From NCBI RefSeq assembly GCF_023509015.1, contig NZ_CP094975.1, forward strand, positions 5,015,501 through 5,079,500: a stretch of DNA of 64,000 nt, read 5' to 3'. Under the pieces are notes generated by a model. The model was not told where the DNA came from. It did not search any database and saw nothing but the letters and a program-made list of their open reading frames with translations. Source of the DNA: Pseudomonas abieticivorans (GTDB lineage: Bacteria; Pseudomonadota; Gammaproteobacteria; Pseudomonadales; Pseudomonadaceae). Made by a program: the position numbers and the translations under genes. This document shows, one piece after another, positions 18,294 through 26,866 of the stretch. How positions within the stretch are numbered: position 1 is the stretch's first letter; each line of letters opens with the position of its first letter.

Positions 18294-20552
18294 TTGACTT
18301 CCAGCGACACTGCCCGCGCACTGGCGGACGCCACGGCCAACTGTGCCCGGGAAGCCATCCATGTGCCTGGCAGCATTCAGCCCCAAGGCTTTTTGCTGAC
18401 CTTGCACCCCCAAGGCCACCACGTGTTGCAGGCCAGCGCCAACGTACAGGCCTGGCTGGGCATGGCCCCCGACGAGATGCTGGGTCGTCCCCTGGCCCAG
18501 CTGGTGCTAGAGGGCGAGCGTGTGAGCGAGCGGCTGGCGGGCATTGGCGAGGATGAACACAAGCCTACCCACCTGGGCGATGTGCGCTTTCGCGAGGGCC
18601 CACCTGGGCAGCCGGCGATTGCCATGTTGGTGCACCGCTTCGATGGCGTACTGATTGCCGAGTTCGAGCCGGCCAGCGATGTGATGGCGGCCTATGGCAA
18701 CTTGTATCCGCTGGTACGCACCTTCATTGCCCAGGTGCAAGGCGCCGAGAGCATTGAGTCGCTGTGTACCGATGCCGTGGCCGAGGTCAAGCGCATCACG
18801 GGTTTCGGCCGGGTGATGGCTTACCGGTTCGACGCCGAGGGCTGCGGCCAGGTGTTGACGGAAAAAGCCGATGAGGGGTACCCCAGCTATCTTGGGCTGC
18901 ACTTCCCCGCGTCCGATATTCCGCCCCAGGCCCGGGCTTTGTACTGCGCCAACCGCATCCGGGTGATCGAAGACGCCCACTACATCGCCTCGCCCTTGGT
19001 GCCGCCTAACAACCCGCTGACCGAACGCCCCTTGGACCTGAGCTACGCCAGCCTGCGCAGTGTTTCGCCGGTGCACTTGCAGTACTTGCGCAACATGCAG
19101 ACCCTGGCGTCCATGTCGATTTCGATCATGGTCGGCGGCAAGTTGTGGGGCTTGATCGCCTGCCACCACGCCGAGCCCCGGGCGGTGGACTACCAGGCGC
19201 GGGCTGCTTGCGACCTGCTGGGCAGTGTGTTGTCGCTGCAGATCGAGTCCATGGAAGTGCAAAGGCGCAACCAGCGAATGCTGGGTGTGCGCCAGCACGT
19301 GGTGCAGTTGCTCTCGGCCATGGCCGACCGTGACAGCGTGCGCGAAGGGGCGCTGGCGCTGTCGCGCACTTTCGTGGAGTTCGCCCAGGCCCGCGGTGCG
19401 GCCATCATCACCGCCAACAGTTGTGACCTGATCGGCGAGACGCCGTCCGACGCCCAGGTGCTGGCGTTGACCGAGTGGCTGGATGAGCACGCCGGGCAGA
19501 GTGTGTTCCACACCGACAATGTAAGCCGCGACATCAACGCCTTGCCGCAACTGGCCGAGCAGGTCAGTGGCGTGCTGGCGGTGGCGATTTCGAAAATTCA
19601 TTCCCATTACCTGATCTGGTTCAAACCTGAGCAAGTGCGCACCGTGGAATGGGCCGGTAAACCGGAAAAATCCTTCGACGCCACCGGCACACTCAACCCG
19701 CGCAACAGCTTTGCCAGCTGGCAGGAAACCGTCAGCGGGTTTTCCAGCTCTTGGGACGAGCTGTCTATCGAAGGGGTGGAGGAGCTGCGCACGGCGGTGC
19801 TCGGCATCGTGTTGCGCAAGGCCGAGGAACTGGCGCAGCTGGCCAGTGAGTTAAAAAAGTCCAACAAGGAGCTCGAAGCCTTTTCCTACAGCGTGTCCCA
19901 CGACCTGCGCGCGCCGCTGCGGCACATTGCCGGCTACGCCGAATTGCTCAATGACTACGAGGGCGAAAAACTCTCCGAGCGGGGCCAGCGCTTTCTCGAG
20001 CACATCGGCGACTCGGCGAAGTTCGCCGGCAGCCTGGTCGACAACTTGCTGAGTTTTTCACAGATGGGGCGCTCGGCCCTGCGCTTGTCCGACGTGAACC
20101 TGCGGGTATTGGTAGACGCCATCTGCCAGGAAATGGCCCCGGACTACCAGGGCCGCAACCTGCAGTGGGAGATCCAGCCCTTGCCGCGCCTGGTCGCCGA
20201 TGCGGCGTTTTTGCACCTGGCATTGCGCAACCTGATTTCCAATGCCATCAAGTACAGCCGCGATCGCGACCCGGCGGTGATTGAAGTGGGCGCGTATGAG
20301 CAAAAAGACGAAACCGTGGTCTATGTCAGGGATAACGGCGTGGGCTTTGACATGGCCTACGTCGACAAACTGTTCGGTGTGTTCCAGCGCCTGCACCGCA
20401 TGGAAGAATTCGAGGGCACAGGCATCGGCCTGGCCAGCGTGAGGCGGATTATCGAGCGCCATGATGGCCGAGTGTGGGCCGAGGGTGAACTGGACAAAGG
20501 CGCGACGTTCTATTTTGCCTTGCCCAGGGATTTGGAAAAACGCCTTGATTAA
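18294..20552 (+). CDS. bphP: Bacteriophytochrome histidine kinase
   Basis: Red/far-red light sensor kinase, 752 residues, starting with TTG behind AAGGAG. Order: PAS about 17-120, GAF about 140-310 with PASDIPPQARALY, PHY about 320-500 with the tongue motif PRNSFASWQE (469-478), HisKA with phospho-acceptor His536 in VSHDLRAPLRH, and HATPase with N-box NLISNAIKYS, DNGVGFD and GTGIGLA. Cys17 in NCAREAIHVPGSIQPQG is placed to bind biliverdin. No heme oxygenase gene is adjacent. The next gene, 22 nt on, is a single-domain response regulator, its probable partner. Confidence 0.95.
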   Translation: MTSSDTARALADATANCAREAIHVPGSIQPQGFLLTLHPQGHHVLQASANVQAWLGMAPDEMLGRPLAQLVLEGERVSERLAGIGEDEHKPTHLGDVRFREGPPGQPAIAMLVHRFDGVLIAEFEPASDVMAAYGNLYPLVRTFIAQVQGAESIESLCTDAVAEVKRITGFGRVMAYRFDAEGCGQVLTEKADEGYPSYLGLHFPASDIPPQARALYCANRIRVIEDAHYIASPLVPPNNPLTERPLDLSYASLRSVSPVHLQYLRNMQTLASMSISIMVGGKLWGLIACHHAEPRAVDYQARAACDLLGSVLSLQIESMEVQRRNQRMLGVRQHVVQLLSAMADRDSVREGALALSRTFVEFAQARGAAIITANSCDLIGETPSDAQVLALTEWLDEHAGQSVFHTDNVSRDINALPQLAEQVSGVLAVAISKIHSHYLIWFKPEQVRTVEWAGKPEKSFDATGTLNPRNSFASWQETVSGFSSSWDELSIEGVEELRTAVLGIVLRKAEELAQLASELKKSNKELEAFSYSVSHDLRAPLRHIAGYAELLNDYEGEKLSERGQRFLEHIGDSAKFAGSLVDNLLSFSQMGRSALRLSDVNLRVLVDAICQEMAPDYQGRNLQWEIQPLPRLVADAAFLHLALRNLISNAIKYSRDRDPAVIEVGAYEQKDETVVYVRDNGVGFDMAYVDKLFGVFQRLHRMEEFEGTGIGLASVRRIIERHDGRVWAEGELDKGATFYFALPRDLEKRLD

Positions 20553-20574
20553 CCGAAAGAGACAGAGGTAAAGC

Positions 20575-21033
20575 ATGCTCAAACCCATCCTGCTGGTGGA
20601 AGACAATCCACGGGATCTGGAATTGACCCTGGTGGCGCTGGAGCGCAGCCAACTGGCTAACGAAGTCATCGTGCTGCGCGACGGTGCCGAAGCACTCGAC
20701 TATTTACTGCGCCGCAATGCTTACGCCGATCGCCTGGAAGGCAACCCGGCGGTGCTGCTGCTGGATCTCAAGCTGCCCAAGGTCGATGGCCTGGAGGTGT
20801 TGAAAGTGGTGCGTGAATCGGCCGAGCTGCGCAGCATCCCCATCGTGATGCTGACCTCCTCACGCGAGGAGCTGGACCTGTCGCGCGCCTATGAGCTTGG
20901 GGTCAATGCCTACGTGGTCAAACCTGTGGAGTTCAAGGAGTTCGTGACCGCGATCTCTGACCTTGGGGTGTTCTGGGCCGTGCTCAACGAGCCGCCGCCC
21001 GGTTCGCTGCGCCTGCTGCGACGCCCTACTTGA
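20575..21033 (+). CDS. Rcp1-like single-domain response regulator
   Basis: A stand-alone receiver domain of 152 residues. Acidic pocket ED10-D11 region (LLVEDNPRDLELT), phospho-acceptor Asp64 in LLLDLKLPK, Thr/Ser in MLTSS and Lys in VVKPVEF. The long loop between helix 2 and strand 3 (DYLLRRNAYADRLEGNP) is typical of regulators paired with phytochromes. No output domain. It is sandwiched between two sensor kinases, so it likely receives phosphate from BphP. Confidence 0.93.
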   Translation: MLKPILLVEDNPRDLELTLVALERSQLANEVIVLRDGAEALDYLLRRNAYADRLEGNPAVLLLDLKLPKVDGLEVLKVVRESAELRSIPIVMLTSSREELDLSRAYELGVNAYVVKPVEFKEFVTAISDLGVFWAVLNEPPPGSLRLLRRPT

Positions 21034-21051
21034 TGCCTTGGCGAGACCTTT

Positions 21052-23475
21052 TTGAACGAAACTAACGTGCTACCACCGCCCAAGGCCCTGCGCCTGCTGA
21101 TGGTCGAAGACAGCCAGCGCGACGCTGAACTTGCGTTGTTCAGCCTGGAACGCGACGGCTTCCAGATCGACTCGACCCTGGTGTACAACCACTTGGGCGT
21201 CGAGCATGCGCTGCAAAACGCCGTCTTCGATCTGATTCTGTGTGACTTCCTGCTGCCCGGGTCATCCGGCGCACAGGTGTTCCAGAGTGCCCGCCAGTGC
21301 TCGCCGCAAACGCCGTTTATCTTTTTGTCCGGCGTGTACGGTGAAGAAAACGCAGTTGAGATGATGCGCCTGGGCGCCACCGACTACGTGCTCAAGCAGA
21401 ACCTGCCGCTGTTGCCCAAGGCCGTGCGCCGGGCCCTGGCCGAGGTCGATGAACGACGCCAACGGTTGCGCGCCGAAGGCTCGCTGCAGGAAGCCGAAGT
21501 GCGCGCGCGGCTCGCCACCGAGGCGGCGCGCATGGGTGTGTGGGAGTATTGGCCGCTGACCGGACGACTGATCTGGGACGAACGCTGCCGCGCGCTCTAC
21601 GATTTGCCGCTCGATACAGCGGTCGACCTGAACTATTTCTTCCAGCACTGCCACCCCCTGGACCGTCCGGACGTTGAATTCAAGGTGGCGCAAACCCTGA
21701 CCGCCGACGATGAGCAAGGCTATCAGGCCGAATACCGCGTGCTGTTGCCAACCGGCGTCGAGCGTTGGCTGGCCACCAGTGGCCGGACGTTTTTCGAAGA
21801 TGGCCAGTGCGTGCGCTTCAGCGGCGTGGTGCAGGACGTGACCGAACAAAAGCAGGCCACCGAAGCGTTGCAGCGGCTCAACGAGTTGCTGGGCGACCGC
21901 GTGGAAAAACGCACCCGTGAACGCGATCGCACCTGGGAGTTGTCCCGCGAGTTGCTGGCGGTGATGCGCTTCGACATGACCCCCATCGCCCTTAACCCGG
22001 CATGGGAAGACACCCTGGGCTGGTCGCGCGAAACTCTGGTGCAGATGCAGCTGTGGGAATTGCTGCACCCCCAGGACATCGGCGCCACGGTACGCGAAAC
22101 CGAGAACATCGCCGGTGGCAACGTATCCACCCGCTTCGTCAACCGCATGCGCCATGCCGATGGGGACTACCGTTGGCTGTCCTGGACCATCGTGCCGGAC
22201 GAAGGCTTGATGTACGCGGCAGTGCGTGACATCACCAGCGAGCGCGCGGTGGTCGACGAACTGGCCGCCACCAATCAGCGCCTGCGCGAGCAGATCGCCG
22301 AGCGCGAGCGCATCGAGGCAACCCTGCAGCAACTGCAACGCCTGGAAGCGGTGGGGCAGCTCACCGCGGGCGTCGCCCATGACTTCAACAACCTGCTGAC
22401 GGTGATCCTTTCCAGCGCGACCTTTCTGGCCCGCGACCTGGCCCGGGGCAAGCAGGACAAGGTGCAGAGCCGCCTGCAGAATATTCAAGAGGCCGGCGAG
22501 CGGGGCGCCAAGCTGACCGGGCAGTTATTGTCGTTTTCCCGCCGCCAACGCCTGGAGCCGATGCCGGTTAACCTCGGCGACACGGTGTGCGGCATGCTCG
22601 AACTGTTGCAGCGCACCCTGGGCGGCGCCATCTGGGTGCAAACCTCGACGGCGGCAGACCTGTGGAGCGCGTTGGTCGACCCCACGCAAACCGAGATGAT
22701 CATCCTCAACCTGGCGATCAACGCCCGCGACGCCATGCCTTCGGGCGGTACTCTGCACCTGGCCACTTATAACGAAGTGGTCGAGCAGGCGCCGCAGCGC
22801 AGTGAGCACCCGGAGCTGGGCGAGTACGTGGTGCTGTCGATCGGCGACTCCGGCACCGGCATGTCCGAATCCGTGCTGGCCAAGGCCTTCGAGCCGTTTT
22901 TCACCACCAAGGACATCGGCAAGGGCTCAGGCTTGGGCCTGGCCCAGGTGTTTGGCTTTGCCAAGCAGTCCGGGGGTGGCGTGAGCATCGAAACCGTGCC
23001 GGGCGAGGGCACCACGGTCAAGGTTTACCTGCCTAGCATCCGCCAGGCCGTGGCCCCGGTGTTGCTGCCTGGCAGTGAGCGCCCGGACCTGGGCGGCCAG
23101 CAGCGCATCGTGTTGCTAGTGGACGACGACCCAGAGGTGCGCGAGGTGACCGCCGCCTTGCTCGACAGCCTGGGCTACCAGGTGATTGAGGCGCAAAGTG
23201 CCCAGGAGGCCTTGAACCAGGTGAGCACCGCGGTGGACCTGGTGCTGACCGACTACGCCATGCCTGGCATGAACGGCGCGGAACTGGCGCAGGTGTTGCG
23301 CACGCTGCAGCCGCAACTGCCGGTGGTGTTCATGACCGGCTATGCCGACATCGATGGCTTGGGCGAGGCCGAGCAGGTCATCGTGCAGAAGCCGTTTCGC
23401 GGGGACGAGCTTGGGCTCAAGCTGCAGCAAGTGTTGCGCAGTCGCGAGCGTGATTCGGTAAGGGAAGGGCTTTAA
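21052..23475 (+). CDS. Hybrid sensor histidine kinase (REC-PAS-PAS-HK-REC)
   Basis: A cytoplasmic hybrid kinase of 807 residues with no membrane span. Order: N-terminal receiver (Asp65 in LCDFLLPG), PAS/PAC about 150-270, second PAS about 290-400, coiled-coil linker, HisKA with His443 in GVAHDFNNLLTVIL, HATPase (NLAINARDAM, GDSGTGMS, GSGLGLAQV), and C-terminal receiver (Asp734 in VLTDYAMPG). The start is TTG. The gene follows the Rcp-like regulator by 18 nt, so light input from BphP could reach it through the N-terminal receiver. This flow is inferred from operon structure. Confidence 0.92.
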   Translation: MNETNVLPPPKALRLLMVEDSQRDAELALFSLERDGFQIDSTLVYNHLGVEHALQNAVFDLILCDFLLPGSSGAQVFQSARQCSPQTPFIFLSGVYGEENAVEMMRLGATDYVLKQNLPLLPKAVRRALAEVDERRQRLRAEGSLQEAEVRARLATEAARMGVWEYWPLTGRLIWDERCRALYDLPLDTAVDLNYFFQHCHPLDRPDVEFKVAQTLTADDEQGYQAEYRVLLPTGVERWLATSGRTFFEDGQCVRFSGVVQDVTEQKQATEALQRLNELLGDRVEKRTRERDRTWELSRELLAVMRFDMTPIALNPAWEDTLGWSRETLVQMQLWELLHPQDIGATVRETENIAGGNVSTRFVNRMRHADGDYRWLSWTIVPDEGLMYAAVRDITSERAVVDELAATNQRLREQIAERERIEATLQQLQRLEAVGQLTAGVAHDFNNLLTVILSSATFLARDLARGKQDKVQSRLQNIQEAGERGAKLTGQLLSFSRRQRLEPMPVNLGDTVCGMLELLQRTLGGAIWVQTSTAADLWSALVDPTQTEMIILNLAINARDAMPSGGTLHLATYNEVVEQAPQRSEHPELGEYVVLSIGDSGTGMSESVLAKAFEPFFTTKDIGKGSGLGLAQVFGFAKQSGGGVSIETVPGEGTTVKVYLPSIRQAVAPVLLPGSERPDLGGQQRIVLLVDDDPEVREVTAALLDSLGYQVIEAQSAQEALNQVSTAVDLVLTDYAMPGMNGAELAQVLRTLQPQLPVVFMTGYADIDGLGEAEQVIVQKPFRGDELGLKLQQVLRSRERDSVREGL

Positions 23476-23489
23476 CGGGCAGGCGGGCC

Positions 23490-23513
23490 GCGTCGGGCAG
23501 GCATGCCCGACGC
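23490..23513. terminator. Stem-loop between convergent hybrid kinase and csrA
   Basis: A perfect 10-bp stem (GCGTCGGGCA / TGCCCGACGC) with loop GGCA. No T run on either side, so it is a weak terminator or an mRNA 3' stabiliser. Confidence 0.5.
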
Positions 23514-23526
23514 TGGCAGTCGATCG

Positions 23527-23721
23527 TTATTGCTGATCGTCTTTGACCGGGGCCGGGTTGCCGGCCTGGATGCGCTTGAAAATCTCTTCACGGTGCACTT
23601 GCACGTCTTTCGGCGCGTCGATGCCGATGCGCACTTGCATCCCTTTGACACCCAGGATGGTGATCTTGATGTCGTCATTGATGACGATGCTTTCGCCTAC
23701 CTTGCGGGTGAGTATCAGCAT
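23527..23721 (-). CDS. csrA: Carbon storage regulator, CsrA/RsmA family
   Basis: A 64-residue RNA-binding dimer that blocks or stabilises mRNAs by binding GGA motifs. The family starts [12 protein letters not shown] and has the conserved [18 protein letters not shown] with the arginine in HREEI that contacts RNA. The sequence is closer to the RsmE/RsmI-type paralogues of fluorescent pseudomonads than to the RsmA type (MLILTRRCAESL). GacA, in the same window, works upstream of this family through small RNAs. Monocistronic with AAGGAGC before the ATG. Confidence 0.95.
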   Translation of the reverse strand: MLILTRKVGESIVINDDIKITILGVKGMQVRIGIDAPKDVQVHREEIFKRIQAGNPAPVKDDQQ

Positions 23722-23929
23722 GTGTTGCTCCTTGCCGGTTCAGTGTTTGTCCACGATTCGTTTACAGGTCTTGAGACGCATGGGACAGGATTAAATTCCC
23801 CGAAAGCTGTTTGATCCGGTCTTTTCAGAGGTGGAGCAAAAGAGTATCAGGATGTGATGGTTGCCATTATGGCTGGTTCCGACGAATTGCGCCTGCCTGA
23901 ATGAAGTTTCCCGCAGGCGCTGTCGCACA

Positions 23930-25747
23930 TTATGGCTGCCATTGGGTTTTCTGCCCGCTCAATTTGCGGTCCAGGAAGCTGGCGGCACTGATCAAGGCCA
24001 AATGGCTGAGGGCCTGGGGGGTATTGCCCAGGTGGCAGCCGTTGCGGTCGAACTCCTCGGCATACAGGCCCAAAGGGTTGGCGTAGCGCAGCAGTTGCTC
24101 GAACTCCAGGTGCGCCTGCTCCACGCGCCCGGCCCGGGCCAGGCACTCCACGTACCAGAAGCTGCACGCGGTAAAGGCGCCTTCTTCGCCCGGCAGGCCA
24201 TCGTCGGTGCTGTAGCGGTACACCATGCCGTCGCGCACCAGGTCACGCTGGATGGCCGCCAGGGTGGCCAGCCAGGCAGGGTCGGTGGCGCTCACGAAGC
24301 GTACCAGCGGCATCAGCAGCATGGCACCGTCTACTGCACCGGTTTTGGTGTGCTGGACGAAGTGGCCGGCGTCTTTGTTCCAGAAGTTTTGCCAGATGTC
24401 TGCGTGTATCGCCTGGCGCTCCTTGTCCCAGCGCGCGAAAGGTGCAGGCAGCGAGCGTTTGTTGGCCAGGCGCAGGGCCCGGTCCAGCGCCACCCAGCAC
24501 ATCAGCCGCGAATGCAGGTAGTGCTGAGCCGGGCCGCGCATTTCCCAGATGCCCACGTCCTTTTCCCGCCAGCGCTCGCACACCTTGTCCACCAGCTTGA
24601 CCACGTTCTGCCAACCTTCGTGGGAGATGCTTTCACCATATTTGTTGGCCTGGTACACGGCGTCCAGCAACTCGCCGTAGATGTCCAGTTGCACTTGCTC
24701 GTATGCGCCGTTGCCGATACGCACCGGTTGCGCGCCGCCGTGCCCACTCAGGTGCTCCAGGGTTTGCTCGGGTAACTGCTTGGCGCCGTCCAGGGCGTAG
24801 ACGATTTTCAGGTCGATGTCCTGCTGGCAGCAATCGCTGACGCGCTCGCGCACCCAGCGCACGTAGGCGTTGGCCTCTTCGCTGAAGCCCAGGCGCATGA
24901 AGGCATAGACGGTGAACGAAGCGTCGCGGATCCAGGTGTAGCGGTAGTCCCAGTTACGTACGCCGCCAGCGGTTTCCGGCAGGCCGTAGGTAGCGGCGGC
25001 AATGATGCCGCCGTGCTTGCGCGAGGTCAGCAGCTTGAGCGCCAGGGCCGAGCGATGGACCATTTCCCGCCAGCGCCCCTGATAGGTGGATTGGCCGAGC
25101 CAGCGGCGCCAGAACGCCAGGGTGTGTTCCAGGCAGGTCAAACCCTGGCCCGCGCGCACCAGGTCGTCCTCGTCGGCACCCAGGATGAATTCGGCGCACT
25201 CGCCGGCCTTGAGATCAAAGCGCGCGGTGGCGTCGGCCTGGTCTTCAACCGTCAGGCCCACGGTCGCGGACAGGCGCAGGCCGGGCTGGCCGTTCGCGCT
25301 GAACAGCACGTCTGCGCCCTTGGCCGCTGCCTGTGTGGCCGCGCGGGCGTAGTCGTGGCGCACCCGGCAACGCATCTGGATGTTGGCGCTGCCGCTGACC
25401 ACGGTGATGCGCCGCACCAGCCGCGGCAGGTCGTCGGGGTTTTCGCCGATGGGCATCAGGTCGGTGCATTCCACCACGGCGTCGCGGTCCAGCCAGCGGG
25501 TGAGCAATACGTTGCTGTCGGGCAGGTAGATTTGCAGGCGACGGGCGTCGGGCAGCTCGGGTGCCAGCTGGAAGATCCCGGCCTCGGGGGTGTCGAGCAG
25601 CGCGCTGAAAATGGATGGGCTGTCAAAATCGGGCCAGCAGAAAAAATCGATGCAACCGCTGTCTGCCACCAGGGCGGCGCTGCGCATGTCGCCGATGATG
25701 CCGTGCGCGGCGATGGCACGTTGGGTGTCGCTGTGTGACTCAGCCAT
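23930..25747 (-). CDS. Glycoside hydrolase family 15 protein
   Basis: A 605-residue cytoplasmic protein of the GH15/trehalase-like glucanase group. N-terminal beta-sandwich domain about residues 10-230 (GIIGDMRSAALVADSGCIDFFCWPDFDSPS), then an (alpha/alpha)6 barrel with GGVRNWDYRYTWIRDASFTVYA carrying the general-acid region, GIWEMRGPAQHYLHSRLMCWVALDRALRL and the C-terminal acidic EEGAFTACSFWYVECLARAG. In bacteria this family includes trehalases and glucoamylases; the substrate here cannot be fixed. It overlaps the upstream dehydrogenase gene by 8 nt, so the two are co-translated. Confidence 0.88.
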   Translation of the reverse strand: MAESHSDTQRAIAAHGIIGDMRSAALVADSGCIDFFCWPDFDSPSIFSALLDTPEAGIFQLAPELPDARRLQIYLPDSNVLLTRWLDRDAVVECTDLMPIGENPDDLPRLVRRITVVSGSANIQMRCRVRHDYARAATQAAAKGADVLFSANGQPGLRLSATVGLTVEDQADATARFDLKAGECAEFILGADEDDLVRAGQGLTCLEHTLAFWRRWLGQSTYQGRWREMVHRSALALKLLTSRKHGGIIAAATYGLPETAGGVRNWDYRYTWIRDASFTVYAFMRLGFSEEANAYVRWVRERVSDCCQQDIDLKIVYALDGAKQLPEQTLEHLSGHGGAQPVRIGNGAYEQVQLDIYGELLDAVYQANKYGESISHEGWQNVVKLVDKVCERWREKDVGIWEMRGPAQHYLHSRLMCWVALDRALRLANKRSLPAPFARWDKERQAIHADIWQNFWNKDAGHFVQHTKTGAVDGAMLLMPLVRFVSATDPAWLATLAAIQRDLVRDGMVYRYSTDDGLPGEEGAFTACSFWYVECLARAGRVEQAHLEFEQLLRYANPLGLYAEEFDRNGCHLGNTPQALSHLALISAASFLDRKLSGQKTQWQP

Positions 25748-26543
25748 TGTTCTGGAACCCTGGGTAAAGGCTCATGCCGCCGTCGATGAACAAGGTGGTG
25801 CCGTGCACATAGTCGGACAGGTCCGAAGCCAGCCAAACCACGGCATTGGCCACGTCCTCGACCTCGCCGATGCGCCCGTAGGGGATCAGTTCGAGCAACT
25901 TGCGCCCGCCGTCCTCGCCATCGGTGACCTTGGCATTGATCGCGGTGCGAATGGCGCCCGGGGCGATGCTGTTGACGCGAATGTGCTGGGCGCCCACCTC
26001 CTGGGCAATGCTGCGCATCAGCAGGTCGACCCCACCTTTGGACGCGGCATAGTTGGCATGGCCGGCCCAGGGGATCACCTGGTGCACCGAACTCATGTGG
26101 ATGATCTTGCCCAAGGCCCGCGACACCCATGGCCTGGGGCCTTGCTCGGCGAACTGACGCAAAGCGGCGCGGGCACAAAGGAACTGCCCGGTAAGGTTGA
26201 CCTGTATCACCGTGTTCCAGTCTTCAAGGGTCATGTCGACGGTCGCGGCGTCGCGCTGCAGGCCGGAATTGGCGAGCAAAATGTCCAAGGCCCCGAAAGT
26301 GTCGACGGTTTGTTTGAACAAGGCCTGCACCTCATCCTCGTTGGACACGTCGGCCTTGATCGCCTGGGCCTTGCCGCCGTTGTCACGGATCTGCGCGGCG
26401 AGTGTTTCGGCAGGTTCCGCGTGGCTGTTGTAATTGATCACTACCGCGGCACCGGCATCGGCCAAGGCTTTGGCAGCGCCGAAACCCAGGCCGGAACTGG
26501 CGCCGGTGATAAGCGCGACTTGGTGTTGCAAGGAAATCTGCAT
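25740..26543 (-). CDS. Short-chain dehydrogenase (glucose 1-dehydrogenase type)
   Basis: An NAD(P)-dependent classical SDR of 267 residues. Cofactor motif TGASSGLGFG (residues 14-23), NSG at the middle of the Rossmann fold, catalytic Ser in HMSSVHQ, and Y-x3-K as YAASKGG. The C-terminus has PGAIRTAIN and VHGTTLFIDGG. Many relatives are called glucose or general alcohol dehydrogenases, but substrate is not shown. The downstream GH15 gene overlaps by 8 nt; the pair probably acts on carbohydrates. Confidence 0.9.
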   Translation of the reverse strand: MQISLQHQVALITGASSGLGFGAAKALADAGAAVVINYNSHAEPAETLAAQIRDNGGKAQAIKADVSNEDEVQALFKQTVDTFGALDILLANSGLQRDAATVDMTLEDWNTVIQVNLTGQFLCARAALRQFAEQGPRPWVSRALGKIIHMSSVHQVIPWAGHANYAASKGGVDLLMRSIAQEVGAQHIRVNSIAPGAIRTAINAKVTDGEDGGRKLLELIPYGRIGEVEDVANAVVWLASDLSDYVHGTTLFIDGGMSLYPGFQNNG

Positions 26544-26615
26544 GGGAGTTGCCCTGATCGTGGCCTTTTAATGCTGACTGGCCACGGGCAACGTAGTTCA
26601 AGCGCATGCAGCCCT

Positions 26616-26700
26616 GTAGGAGCGGATTTATCCGCGAAGCAAGCGGCGCGGTGGTTCTGATGCTCTGCAGTATGGCTTTCGCGGATGAATCCGCTCCTAC
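26616..26700. repeat. Paired REP unit (85 bp)
   Basis: Inverted REP arms around a 39-bp centre; the right arm has GATGAATCC where most copies have GATAAATCC. Confidence 0.95.
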
Positions 26701-26746
26701 CCGGGGCGATATCTGCCAAGAAGAAAAGATGAATCGATTAATCTAT

Positions 26747-26763
26747 ATCCCAAATATAGGGAT
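26747..26763. promoter_or_regulatory. Inverted repeat upstream of MFS transporter, candidate operator
   Basis: ATCCC and GGGAT separated by seven A/T bases, about 104 nt upstream of the MFS start. The type of regulator is unknown. Confidence 0.35.
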
Positions 26764-26866
26764 GTAAAATCATATATTGAAAGTGTGCGCCATCTCGTTT
26801 AACGTCCAATCAATCCGGAGCGGATACGCCCCGATCAACAAAAAAGACAATAAAGCGAGTGCCCAC

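Larger units (their letters stand above)
26544..26866. other. 323-bp divergent gap between SDR and MFS genes
   Basis: Contains one paired REP unit (26616-26700) and, nearer to the MFS gene, an AT-rich promoter-like zone with ATCCC-n7-GGGAT (26747-26763), a candidate operator. Confidence 0.45.
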
